In this document: positions 1 to 8,444 of the stretch, piece after piece | How the letters are laid out: each line of letters begins with the position of its first letter | Position numbering within the stretch: position 1 is the first letter of the stretch | NCBI GenBank assembly: GCA_943789305.1 | Contig: CALSTP010000001.1 | Span: forward strand, 472,178-536,177 | Source: an uncultured Flavobacteriaceae bacterium | GTDB lineage: Bacteria > Bacteroidota > Bacteroidia > Flavobacteriales > Flavobacteriaceae | Direction: 5' to 3' | DNA: 64,000 nucleotides | Notes under the pieces: generated by a model | What the model saw: the letters and a program-made list of their open reading frames with translations, nothing else | The model's database searches: none | Told to the model about the DNA's origin: nothing | Translations under genes and position numbers: made by a program

Positions 1-230
1 ATCAAATTATTGCAGATATGGAAGCAGGAGTTGCTCCTGAGGATTATAAAAAAACGCTGAAAATTAGTGATCGAAAAGAAGCAATTAAGGCTGCTTGCAT
101 GCTCTTGTCGAACAAAGATATTTTACTCATTGCAGGAAAAGGTCACGAAACTTATCAAGAAATAAAAGGAGTAAAAACACGATTTGACGATTATCAAGTA
201 ACAGAAGAAATATTATTGAAATTATCTTAA
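1..230 (+). CDS. murE: MurE, UDP-N-acetylmuramoyl-tripeptide synthetase (C-terminal end only)
   Basis: The window opens inside this gene; the reading frame is open from base 3 to the stop at 228-230, so only about 75 C-terminal residues are present. The fragment carries the AGKGHE motif and the DRxEAI segment typical of the C-terminal (glutamate ligase) domain of MurE. MurE adds the third amino acid, usually meso-diaminopimelate in Gram-negative bacteria, to UDP-MurNAc-L-Ala-D-Glu in the cytoplasm. The residues that set amino-acid specificity lie upstream of the window edge. mraY starts one base after the stop, the usual order in a dcw cluster, which supports the call. Confidence 0.9.
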   Translation, partial: QIIADMEAGVAPEDYKKTLKISDRKEAIKAACMLLSNKDILLIAGKGHETYQEIKGVKTRFDDYQVTEEILLKLS

Positions 231-231
231 T

Positions 232-1443
232 ATGTTGTACAATTTATTTGAGTATTTAGAAAACCAGTATCAGTTTCCAGGAGCAAGCTTATTTCAGTTT
301 ATCTCATTCCGAGCAGCTCTCTCTGTTCTTTTTGCATTGATGTTTTCTACCATTTTTGGAAAAAAAATTATTGAATACCTGAAGCGTAAGCAAATTGGAG
401 AATCAGTCCGCGAACTTGGTTTGGAGGGACAATCCGAAAAATCAGGTACTCCAACAATGGGTGGAGTCATAATCATCATGAGTACTTTAATTCCTGTTCT
501 CTTGATCGCTCAACTCCAGAACATATATATTCTGCTTTTAATTTTCACCACTGTTTGGATGGGTGCAATTGGTTTTTTAGACGATTACATTAAAGTTTTT
601 CGAAAAGATAAAACAGGGCTTAAAGGTTTTTTTAAGATTATTGGACAGGTAATATTGGGAATCGTAGTGGGATTAACTTTATACTTTCATTCTGAAGTGG
701 TTGTTAGAATTGAGCAATCAAGCCCTCAATTTGAACACGGTATTGAAGGTTTTACAAAAGACGATAAATCTACCATTACAACAATTCCATTTTTAAAAAA
801 CAATGAATTCGATTACGCCTTATTGATTGATTGGATTCCAAATGCAACTCCATATGCCTGGATTGTGTTTGTTCCTTTTGTTGTTTTCATGGTTACTGCT
901 TTTTCAAATGGAGCAAACTTGACAGACGGAATTGATGGATTAGCGGCTGGTAGTTCTGCTATTATGGTTTTTACATTGGGAATCTTTGCATGGGTCTCGG
1001 GGAATGTCATTTTTTCGGATTATCTCAATGTAATGTATATCCCCAATGCTGGAGAGATAACCATATTCGTAGCATCCTTTTTGGGAGCTTTAATAGGATT
1101 CTTATGGTACAACACTTTTCCGGCACAAGTTTTTATGGGAGATACAGGAAGTTTAACCATTGGAGCAATAATAGCTGTTATTGCACTGATGATTCGCAAA
1201 GAGCTATTGTTGCCTCTTTTGTGTGGGATTTTTGTAATTGAGAATTTATCAGTTGTACTTCAGGTAGCATATTTTAAATATACCAGAAAAAAATACGGAG
1301 AAGGAAAGCGGATTTTTTTAATGGCTCCTTTACACCATCATTATCAAAAGCTGGGGTATCATGAAAGTAAAATAGTATCTCGCTTTTGGATTATTGGAAT
1401 TCTGTTAAGTGTATTAACAATAGTAACACTCAAAATTCGATAA
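232..1443 (+). CDS. mraY: MraY, phospho-N-acetylmuramoyl-pentapeptide transferase
   Basis: Integral membrane enzyme that transfers phospho-MurNAc-pentapeptide from UDP to undecaprenyl phosphate, giving lipid I. The 403-residue protein is strongly hydrophobic with about ten membrane segments. Visible family motifs are TPTMGG (73-78), the metal-site LDDY (116-119), [10 protein letters not shown] (about 230), FMGDTGSL and the HHHYQ histidine cluster near the C-terminus. It is about 40 residues longer than the E. coli enzyme; the extra material is a polar stretch at about 150-205. Its stop overlaps the murD start by one base (TAATG), suggesting translational coupling. Confidence 0.97.
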   Translation: MLYNLFEYLENQYQFPGASLFQFISFRAALSVLFALMFSTIFGKKIIEYLKRKQIGESVRELGLEGQSEKSGTPTMGGVIIIMSTLIPVLLIAQLQNIYILLLIFTTVWMGAIGFLDDYIKVFRKDKTGLKGFFKIIGQVILGIVVGLTLYFHSEVVVRIEQSSPQFEHGIEGFTKDDKSTITTIPFLKNNEFDYALLIDWIPNATPYAWIVFVPFVVFMVTAFSNGANLTDGIDGLAAGSSAIMVFTLGIFAWVSGNVIFSDYLNVMYIPNAGEITIFVASFLGALIGFLWYNTFPAQVFMGDTGSLTIGAIIAVIALMIRKELLLPLLCGIFVIENLSVVLQVAYFKYTRKKYGEGKRIFLMAPLHHHYQKLGYHESKIVSRFWIIGILLSVLTIVTLKIR

Positions 1444-2780
1444 TGGCAGAAAAACTCGTCATATTAGGAGGTGGGGAAAGCGGTGTTGGGACTGCAGTTT
1501 TGGCAGTGAAAGAAGGTTTTGATGTTTTTCTTTCTGATGCAGGAAGTATTTCTAATGAAATCAAAACTGAATTGACCACATTGGGTGTCCCTTTCGAAGA
1601 AGGAGGTCATGATTTAGAAACAATACTTAAAGCATCATTGATCATGAAAAGTCCGGGTATTTCAAATCATATTGATTTGATGCAGCAAGTTCGTTCCTCT
1701 TCTATTAAAGTGGTCTCTGAGATAGAGTTTGCTAGCCAGTTTACTTCTGCTACACTAATTGGAATAACAGGAAGTAATGGCAAAACTACTACAACTTTAT
1801 TGACCCATCATTTGTTGAAGGAATCTGGAATTAATGCAGGTGTAGCTGGAAATATTGGGTACAGCTTTGCACGTCAGGTAGCAGAAACTAAACGAGACGT
1901 TTATGTTTTAGAAATCAGCAGTTTTCAATTGGATGACATTCATAAATTCAAACCTGAAGTTGCTGTGATTACAAATATTACACCTGATCATTTGGATCGT
2001 TATGAAAATGATTTCTCAAAATATATAGCCTCAAAATTACGCATTGTTGAAAATCAAACCTCTAATCAATTTTTAGTGTTTAACTCTGAAGACCCAGTTT
2101 TAATTGAAGCATTGAATCAGCTCAACACACCAGTTTCTAAAATTTCTTTTGGTTTTCAACAACCAACACATGAAGGGACTTTTGTCTCTAATGATCAAAT
2201 AATAATTCAACTAGAAAAAGCAGATATGATGATACAAACAAATCAATTTCAGCTTAAAGGAAGGCATAATTTGCTAAATGCAATGGCAGCTGTTTCTGTA
2301 GCTCGACTTCTTGAAGTTAGTAAAGATTCTATACGAGAAAGTTTAACGAGTTTTATGGGAGTACCTCATCGATTGGAACACTTTCTTAAAATTCATAACG
2401 TAAACTACATCAATGACTCCAAGGCTACTAATGTAAATGCAACCTATTATGCTTTGGATAGTGTGCGATCACAACTTGTATGGATTGCAGGAGGGGTGGA
2501 TAAAGGAAATGATTACAGTGCGCTTTTACCACTGGTTCGAGAAAAAGTAAAGGCTATTGTTTGCTTAGGAGTAGACAATACAAAGCTTCTAGAGGTTTTT
2601 AGTCCTGTTGTTGAAGTTATAATCGAAACACAATCTGTTGATGAGGCTGTGAAAATCGCTCACAAAATCGCTCATAAAAAAGAAACTGTTTTACTTTCTC
2701 CAGCCTGCTCAAGTTTTGATTTATTTAAAAATTATGAAGACCGAGGGGAACAATTTAAACAAGCAGTTAGAAATTTGTAA
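1443..2780 (+). CDS. murD: MurD, UDP-N-acetylmuramoylalanine--D-glutamate ligase
   Basis: Cytoplasmic ATP-dependent ligase adding D-glutamate to UDP-MurNAc-L-alanine. I take ATG 1443 as start (445 residues) because it overlaps the mraY stop as TAATG and gives [14 protein letters not shown], the expected Rossmann-like N-terminus. An in-frame start at 1386 would only add residues encoded inside mraY. The ATP-binding loop GSNGKTTTT lies at 110-118, followed by the Mur ligase central domain (NITPDHLDRY) and the C-terminal domain (NDSKATN, later SPACSSFD). The stop again overlaps the next start (TAATG). Confidence 0.96.
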   Translation: MAEKLVILGGGESGVGTAVLAVKEGFDVFLSDAGSISNEIKTELTTLGVPFEEGGHDLETILKASLIMKSPGISNHIDLMQQVRSSSIKVVSEIEFASQFTSATLIGITGSNGKTTTTLLTHHLLKESGINAGVAGNIGYSFARQVAETKRDVYVLEISSFQLDDIHKFKPEVAVITNITPDHLDRYENDFSKYIASKLRIVENQTSNQFLVFNSEDPVLIEALNQLNTPVSKISFGFQQPTHEGTFVSNDQIIIQLEKADMMIQTNQFQLKGRHNLLNAMAAVSVARLLEVSKDSIRESLTSFMGVPHRLEHFLKIHNVNYINDSKATNVNATYYALDSVRSQLVWIAGGVDKGNDYSALLPLVREKVKAIVCLGVDNTKLLEVFSPVVEVIIETQSVDEAVKIAHKIAHKKETVLLSPACSSFDLFKNYEDRGEQFKQAVRNL

Positions 2781-3988
2781 TGAATAAAAAGTACAATTTA
2801 CTTAGCGGTGATTTGGTGTTATGGGGTATTCTTGCCTTGTTGGCAATATTTTCATTTTTCCCTGTTTTCAGTGCAAGTTCAAACCTTGCCTATGTAGTTG
2901 GGAAAGGCACACCTTGGGAATATCTTTTTAAGCATATGTTAATCTTAATTTTTGGTTTTGGATTTATGATAGGGGTTCATAAAATTCCCTATCAATATTT
3001 TAAAGGAATTTCAATTTTGTTACTTCCTGTAGCTATTTTATTGTTGCTTTACACTGCTACTCAAGGAACTGTCATTGACGGAGCCAATGCCAGTCGTTGG
3101 ATTCGGATTCCTTTTGTTGGACTAAGTTTTCAGACTTCTACATTAGCCTCAGTTGTTTTGATGATTTACGTAGCCTATTATCTTTCTAAAAATCATGAGA
3201 CCCCTCAAACCTTCAAAGCATCAATAATACCTTTGTGGCTTCCAGTATCGTTGGTGATACTACTTATTTTACCTTCAAATTTATCAACTGCCGTATTGAT
3301 TTTCTTGATGGTTATGATGTTGGTTTTCTTAGGCGGTTATCCTTTGCGACATCTTTTGATTGTGCTAGGAGGAGCACTTTTGGTTTTGACCTTTTTTATT
3401 TTGACGGCAAAGGCTTTCCCAAACGCAATCCCTAATCGTGTAGATACTTGGATCAGTCGAATTGAAAACTATAAACAGCCCACAGCAGCAGGGTCAGATA
3501 ATTATCAAGTAGAACGAGCAAAAATTGCAATTGCAACTGGAGGAGTAACAGGCTTGGGTGTGGGGAAAAGTGTAATGAAAAACTTTTTACCCCAAAGTAG
3601 TTCTGATTTCATATATGCAATTATCGTTGAAGAATTTGGACTTGTGGGAGGAATTGGACTAATACTTTCTTATTTGATTATCCTTTTTAGGATTATTGTC
3701 ATTGCACATAGAACTCCAACTATTTTTGGAAAATTAGTGGTTATTGGAGTAGGAATACCAATTATTTTTCAAGCCTTGATTAATATGGGTGTTGCTGTTC
3801 AGATTTTGCCAGTAACAGGACAAACATTACCTATGGTAAGCAGTGGTGGAACTGCAGCATGGATGACCTGTATTGCCTTTGGAGTTATTCTTAGTGTAAG
3901 TGCAGCTCATTATAAAAATGAAAAAGAAAATGAAACAATAAATTCTAGTGAAGATAACCCTTTAGCTATTTTAAGTGAAGCCATATAA
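2780..3988 (+). CDS. ftsW: FtsW, septal peptidoglycan glycosyltransferase (SEDS family)
   Basis: Polytopic SEDS membrane protein (402 residues, about ten transmembrane segments) that polymerises lipid II at the septum with its cognate class B PBP. Visible family features include the ASRWI segment after the first four helices, the long extracytoplasmic loop with NYQVERAKIAIATGGVTG, the SSSDFIYAIIVEEFGLVGG signature and the PMVSSGGT motif near the C-terminus. It lies between murD and murG, as in other dcw clusters. ATG 2780 overlaps the murD stop by one base, and its 3' end overlaps murG by 14 bases. Confidence 0.95.
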   Translation: MNKKYNLLSGDLVLWGILALLAIFSFFPVFSASSNLAYVVGKGTPWEYLFKHMLILIFGFGFMIGVHKIPYQYFKGISILLLPVAILLLLYTATQGTVIDGANASRWIRIPFVGLSFQTSTLASVVLMIYVAYYLSKNHETPQTFKASIIPLWLPVSLVILLILPSNLSTAVLIFLMVMMLVFLGGYPLRHLLIVLGGALLVLTFFILTAKAFPNAIPNRVDTWISRIENYKQPTAAGSDNYQVERAKIAIATGGVTGLGVGKSVMKNFLPQSSSDFIYAIIVEEFGLVGGIGLILSYLIILFRIIVIAHRTPTIFGKLVVIGVGIPIIFQALINMGVAVQILPVTGQTLPMVSSGGTAAWMTCIAFGVILSVSAAHYKNEKENETINSSEDNPLAILSEAI

Positions 3989-5063
3989 ATTCATCATATC
4001 AGGAGGAGGAACGGGTGGTCATATTTACCCATCAATTGCTATTGCAGATGCATTAGGAGACTCTTTTTCTGACGCCAAATTTTTATTTGTTGGGGCAAAA
4101 GGAAAAATGGAGATGAATAAAATACCCGAGGCAGGTTATCCAATCAAAGGGATTTGGATTTCGGGTTTGCAAAGAGGCTCAATATTCAAAAATATAATGT
4201 TTCCTTTTAAATTAATGATTAGCTTTTTTCAATCCGCTTTTATTTTATTAAGGTTTAGACCACACTTCGTAATTGGAACAGGAGGATTTGCGAGTGGACC
4301 AATACTTCTAATAGCTCATTACTTTAAAATTAAAACACTCATCCAAGAACAAAATTCTTTTGCAGGAATTACCAATAAAATTTTAGGCAAACGAGTAGAT
4401 GTGGTTGCAGTTGCTTTTCCTAATATGAGCCGTTTTTTCCCAGAAAATAAAATTATCTTAACAGGAAACCCTGTGCGCAAAGCAATATTAGAAGTAGGTT
4501 TGAAGCGTGATAATGCTCTTCAGTTTTTTAAATTGAATTCATCAAAAAAAACCTTAGTTATTTTGGGTGGTAGCTTAGGGGCAGAGCGGATTAATCAAAC
4601 CATAGAATCTCATTTGTCTTTTTTTTCTGACCAGGGTATTCAATTAATCTGGCAATGTGGAAAATTGTATTTTGATCGATTGAAAAGGCATAATGAATTA
4701 AATTATGTTCAAGTGTATCCATTTATTCAGGATATGGATTTGTTATACGCTGCATCAGATTATTTAATATCAAGAGCAGGAGCAAGTTCAGTTTCGGAAT
4801 TAGCATTGCTGGGAAAACCTGTTTTATTGATTCCTTCTCCCAATGTGGCAGAAAATCATCAATACCACAATGCAAAATTTTTAGCCAATTCTGGAGGCGC
4901 ATTGATCCTATCTGAAAAAGATTTGAAGGATCGATTCAAAGAATCAATAAATCAACTTATGATTATTGATAGAAAAAAAGTAAAAGAAAAGCTTTCAGAG
5001 TTTGCTAAACCCAATGCAACCCAAGAAATAATATTGAAAATAACCCAAGAATTAAAAGTTTAG
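3975..5063 (+). CDS. murG: MurG, lipid II synthase (GlcNAc transferase)
   Basis: Peripheral membrane GT28-family glycosyltransferase that adds GlcNAc from UDP-GlcNAc to lipid I. The start is GTG at 3975, inside the last codons of ftsW (14-base overlap), giving a 362-residue protein of normal size. The N-terminal glycine-rich loop GGGTGGH is at residues 10-16; the C-terminal UDP-GlcNAc site is represented by SRAGASSVSELALLGKP and by GGSLGAERIN in the linker region. The overlap and the weaker start codon suggest translation coupled to ftsW. The stop is shared with the murC start as TAGTG. Confidence 0.95.
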   Translation: MKPYKFIISGGGTGGHIYPSIAIADALGDSFSDAKFLFVGAKGKMEMNKIPEAGYPIKGIWISGLQRGSIFKNIMFPFKLMISFFQSAFILLRFRPHFVIGTGGFASGPILLIAHYFKIKTLIQEQNSFAGITNKILGKRVDVVAVAFPNMSRFFPENKIILTGNPVRKAILEVGLKRDNALQFFKLNSSKKTLVILGGSLGAERINQTIESHLSFFSDQGIQLIWQCGKLYFDRLKRHNELNYVQVYPFIQDMDLLYAASDYLISRAGASSVSELALLGKPVLLIPSPNVAENHQYHNAKFLANSGGALILSEKDLKDRFKESINQLMIIDRKKVKEKLSEFAKPNATQEIILKITQELKV

Positions 5064-6409
5064 TGAATTTCGAAAAGCACACATATTATTTTATTGGAAT
5101 AGGAGGTATAGGTATGTCATCGATAGCTCGTTATCTTGTTTTACAAGGAGCAAAGGTTTATGGTTATGACAAGACACCCTCAACTGTAGTTAGTTCTCTT
5201 CAAGAATTAGGAATTACCGTGATTTTTGATTCATCTGTTGAGGCCCTACCCTCTGCTGTTTTATCAAAACAAACACTAGTTGTTTATACTCCAGCAATTC
5301 CAACAAATCATCCCCAATTTAATTTTTATGTCAACCAAGGAAATAATATGGTAAAACGTGCAGCCCTTCTGGGAGATTTAACCCGTGACACTATTTGTTT
5401 AGCGGTTGCAGGAACACATGGTAAAACCACCACAACAGCAATTTTAACTCATCTGTTTGAACAGTCACAAGTAGCATATACTGCTTTCATAGGAGGAAAT
5501 TTTCAAGATTCCAAAACAAACATGATGTCCCGAGGCAATGATTATACTATAGTAGAGGCTGATGAATTTGATCGTTCATTTTTACATCTTAAACCAACAA
5601 TTGCTTGTATTACTTCAATGGATGCAGATCATTTGGATATTTATGAAGACCCAACGAGTTTGAATGAAGCATATCGAAATTTTTCAACCCAAGTAAAAGA
5701 AACTCTAATTATTGAGAAGGGTTTATCTTTAGAAGGTATAACCTACAGTGTTTCAGAGGAAGCAGATTTTTATATTGATAAAATAAAACCAGTTTCAACA
5801 GGCATTTACTTCGATTTACATACCCCAAATACTGTATTAAAAAATCAGTTTTTCAATCAATTGGGAACACATAATTTGTCCAATGCGCTTGCCGCATTGG
5901 TTATGGCAAATAAAGCTGGACTTAAGATTGGAGAATTATCAAAAAGCTTAGCTACTTTCCCTGGTGTTGAAAGACGTCTTCAGGTTATCATCAATCAAAA
6001 AAATCGAGTTGTAATTGATGATTATGCTCATCATCCCACAGAAATAAAAGCTGTATTTGACACCTTGGAATTAAGTTTTCCACAAGACAAGAAATGTGTG
6101 GTTTTTCAACCTCATTTATTCTCAAGGACTCGAGATTTTATGGAAGATTTTGCTTCAGTACTATCCCTATTCGATCGCGTGATTTTATTGGAAATATATC
6201 CTGCAAGAGAACTTCCAATTCCTGGAATAAATTCAAAAGCTTTAAAGGATAAAATCAAAGGTCCTCCTGTTGAAATCTTGTCAAAAGAAGGGCTGGAAAA
6301 TACATTAACCAAGGTAAATGAACGAGTAATAACTCTTCTTGGTGCAGGTGATATTGGCGCCGAAGTGGAAACTATTAAACATAAACTAATGCTTTATGAA
6401 ACTATATAA
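5063..6409 (+). CDS. murC: MurC, UDP-N-acetylmuramate--L-alanine ligase
   Basis: Cytoplasmic ATP-dependent ligase joining L-alanine to UDP-MurNAc, the first stem-peptide step. The 448-residue protein starts at GTG 5063, overlapping the murG stop. It shows the N-terminal nucleotide-binding loop GIGGIGMS (12-19), the ATP loop AGTHGKTTTT (116-125), the central-domain segment DADHLDIY and the C-terminal DDYAHHPTE motif characteristic of MurC (rather than MurD or MurE). murC placed after murG and before ftsQ is the standard dcw order. The end overlaps ftsQ by 14 bases. Confidence 0.96.
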   Translation: MNFEKHTYYFIGIGGIGMSSIARYLVLQGAKVYGYDKTPSTVVSSLQELGITVIFDSSVEALPSAVLSKQTLVVYTPAIPTNHPQFNFYVNQGNNMVKRAALLGDLTRDTICLAVAGTHGKTTTTAILTHLFEQSQVAYTAFIGGNFQDSKTNMMSRGNDYTIVEADEFDRSFLHLKPTIACITSMDADHLDIYEDPTSLNEAYRNFSTQVKETLIIEKGLSLEGITYSVSEEADFYIDKIKPVSTGIYFDLHTPNTVLKNQFFNQLGTHNLSNALAALVMANKAGLKIGELSKSLATFPGVERRLQVIINQKNRVVIDDYAHHPTEIKAVFDTLELSFPQDKKCVVFQPHLFSRTRDFMEDFASVLSLFDRVILLEIYPARELPIPGINSKALKDKIKGPPVEILSKEGLENTLTKVNERVITLLGAGDIGAEVETIKHKLMLYETI

Positions 6410-7106
6410 ATATTTAGGCTTTTTTGCCGTATTGTCTTTGTTGTTGGGTTTAATTGTGTTTTCACAATGGAAATATGATCAGCGTAAAATAGAAAGACTT
6501 GAAATTACTTTTGCAAATGACAAACACAATTTCCTTAATGTTGAAATGGTTGATAAATTGTTAATACAAAACCAACCATTAGCTCATATTGGAGTAAAAG
6601 ATACTTTAGCTTTGAGTAGTATTGAGGCTGAGTTAGAAGCTTATGACGTTATTTTAAATGCTGAGGTATTTATTTCTCCTGCAAAACAATTGACAGTCAG
6701 AGTTGAAGAACGCACTCCTTTGCTCAGAATTATTGGAGAGGAATCTTTCTATGTCGACATAGATGCGATAAAAATTCCTCTTTCGGACCATTTTAGTGCA
6801 CATGTTCCCCTTTTTTTTGGGAATCCGAGGGATGAAAAAATTGAAGAGCTTATTGTCTTAATACAGAAAGTGAATAAAGATGAATTTTTGAAAGGTCAAA
6901 TTATCGAAATAGAAAATAAAAACAGTAAGTATTTTTTTAAAATGCGTTCCTACGACTTTCTAGTTGAATGGGGGAGCTTAGTTTCTTTTGATCAGAAATT
7001 AGTGAAATTAAAAACATTTTGTAAGTATTTGGATTCAATGGAAGAGCATCCAAATTTTACTAAAATAAATTTAAAGTATAATCAGCAAGTAATTGCATCA
7101 AGTTGA
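6396..7106 (+). CDS. ftsQ: FtsQ/DivIB-like cell division protein
   Basis: Bitopic inner-membrane protein of the divisome. The 236-residue sequence has a short cytoplasmic tail, one membrane segment (about 6-25, hydrophobic up to VFSQWKYDQ) and a periplasmic part that begins with a POTRA-like region (about 33-100, including ITFAND and EVFISPAKQLTVRVEERTP). Sequence similarity within FtsQ is low, so the call rests on topology, the VRVEERxP segment and position between murC and ftsA. It starts at ATG 6396 inside the end of murC. Confidence 0.88.
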   Translation: MKLYKYLGFFAVLSLLLGLIVFSQWKYDQRKIERLEITFANDKHNFLNVEMVDKLLIQNQPLAHIGVKDTLALSSIEAELEAYDVILNAEVFISPAKQLTVRVEERTPLLRIIGEESFYVDIDAIKIPLSDHFSAHVPLFFGNPRDEKIEELIVLIQKVNKDEFLKGQIIEIENKNSKYFFKMRSYDFLVEWGSLVSFDQKLVKLKTFCKYLDSMEEHPNFTKINLKYNQQVIASS

Positions 7107-7112
7107 TTCGTT

Positions 7113-8426
7113 ATGAAAAATAAGAATATATCCGTCGGATTAGACATTGGTACTACAAAAATAGTCGCCATGGTGGGTCAAAAGAATGAATACGATAAAG
7201 TTGAAGTTCTTGGGATCGGTAAATCAAAAAGTTTAGGTGTTCATCGGGGAGTTGTAAACAACATTACCCAAACCATTCAATCGATTCAAACTGCTGTTAC
7301 CGAAGCTGAAGCAAAGGCTACAGTTACTATTGACGAGGTCATTGTCGGCATAGCAGGTCAGCACATAAGAAGCCTTCAGCACAGTGATTACATAACTCGA
7401 GAAAATGCAGACGAAGTTATTAATGAAGACGATATTGAAAAGCTAATCAACCAAGTTCATAAACTAGTGATGCTTCCAGGGGAAGAAATCATTCATGTTC
7501 TTCCACAAGAGTTTAAGGTTGATGGACAAGCAGAAATTAAAGAACCCATAGGGATGTATGGAGGTCGTTTAGAAGCAAATTTTCATGTTGTAGTAGGTCA
7601 AGTATCTTCTATTCGCAATATTGGACGATGCATCAAAAGTGCTGGGCTTACCATGGGTAAAGTAACCTTAGAGCCAATTGCATCTTCTGATGCTGTTTTA
7701 AGTCAAGAAGAGAAAGAAGCTGGCGTTGCATTGATCGATATTGGAGGAGGCACCACAGACTTAGCTATTTTCAAAGATGGAATTATTCGTCATACAGCAG
7801 TAATTCCCTTTGGTGGAAATGTAATAACCGAAGATGTAAAAGAAGGTTGCTCTATAATCCATAAACAAGCTGAACTATTAAAAGTAAAATTCGGATCTGC
7901 ATGGCCTGGAGAAAATAAAGAAACTGAAATAGTTTCCATCCCGGGGTTGAGGGGAAGAGAACCCAAGGAAATTTCTTTAAAAACACTGTCTAAAATAATT
8001 AATGCCCGGGTAATAGAAATTATTGAACAAGCTTTTCTAGAAATCAAAAACTACGGACACGAAGAACAAAAGAAAAAGCTGATTGCAGGAATTGTGCTTA
8101 CAGGAGGTGGAAGTCAACTAAAACACTTAAAACAATTGGTAGAGTATATCACTGGAATGGATACTCGTGTTGGATATCCCAACGAGCACTTAGCAGGTGA
8201 CTCCGATACCATCACCGCTAGTCCAACTTTTTCTACTGCAGTAGGTCTATTAATGAATGCATTGGAAAATAGTTCTGTTGAAATAGATGAGATAAATTCA
8301 GAATTAAATGAAGCTCAAATAAATGAAGGTGCTGATCAGATTGAATCGAGACGAGAGGTCATTCAAAGAAAATCAATTTTTGAAAAATGGACAGACAAGT
8401 TCAAAGAATTTTTGGATAAAGCATAG
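7113..8426 (+). CDS. ftsA: FtsA, actin-like divisome anchor
   Basis: Actin/Hsp70-fold ATPase that tethers FtsZ to the cytoplasmic membrane and recruits later divisome proteins. The phosphate-1 motif GLDIGTTK is at residues 9-16, the 1C (SHS2) domain follows (about 85-160), and phosphate-2 (DIGGGTTDLAIF) and adenosine (VLTGGGSQLK) motifs are visible. The C-terminus ends in a basic/hydrophobic helix (KSIFEKWTDKFKEFL), the expected amphipathic membrane-targeting sequence, after a flexible acidic linker. The length of 437 residues is normal. It lies 6 bases after ftsQ and 18 before ftsZ. Confidence 0.96.
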   Translation: MKNKNISVGLDIGTTKIVAMVGQKNEYDKVEVLGIGKSKSLGVHRGVVNNITQTIQSIQTAVTEAEAKATVTIDEVIVGIAGQHIRSLQHSDYITRENADEVINEDDIEKLINQVHKLVMLPGEEIIHVLPQEFKVDGQAEIKEPIGMYGGRLEANFHVVVGQVSSIRNIGRCIKSAGLTMGKVTLEPIASSDAVLSQEEKEAGVALIDIGGGTTDLAIFKDGIIRHTAVIPFGGNVITEDVKEGCSIIHKQAELLKVKFGSAWPGENKETEIVSIPGLRGREPKEISLKTLSKIINARVIEIIEQAFLEIKNYGHEEQKKKLIAGIVLTGGGSQLKHLKQLVEYITGMDTRVGYPNEHLAGDSDTITASPTFSTAVGLLMNALENSSVEIDEINSELNEAQINEGADQIESRREVIQRKSIFEKWTDKFKEFLDKA

Positions 8427-8444
8427 TAAAAAAAGTTAAAGTAT

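Noticed and set aside
1386-1442. Longer start for murD
   Set aside because: The extra codons lie in mraY and have no homology; the TAATG overlap at 1443 gives the expected MurD N-terminus.
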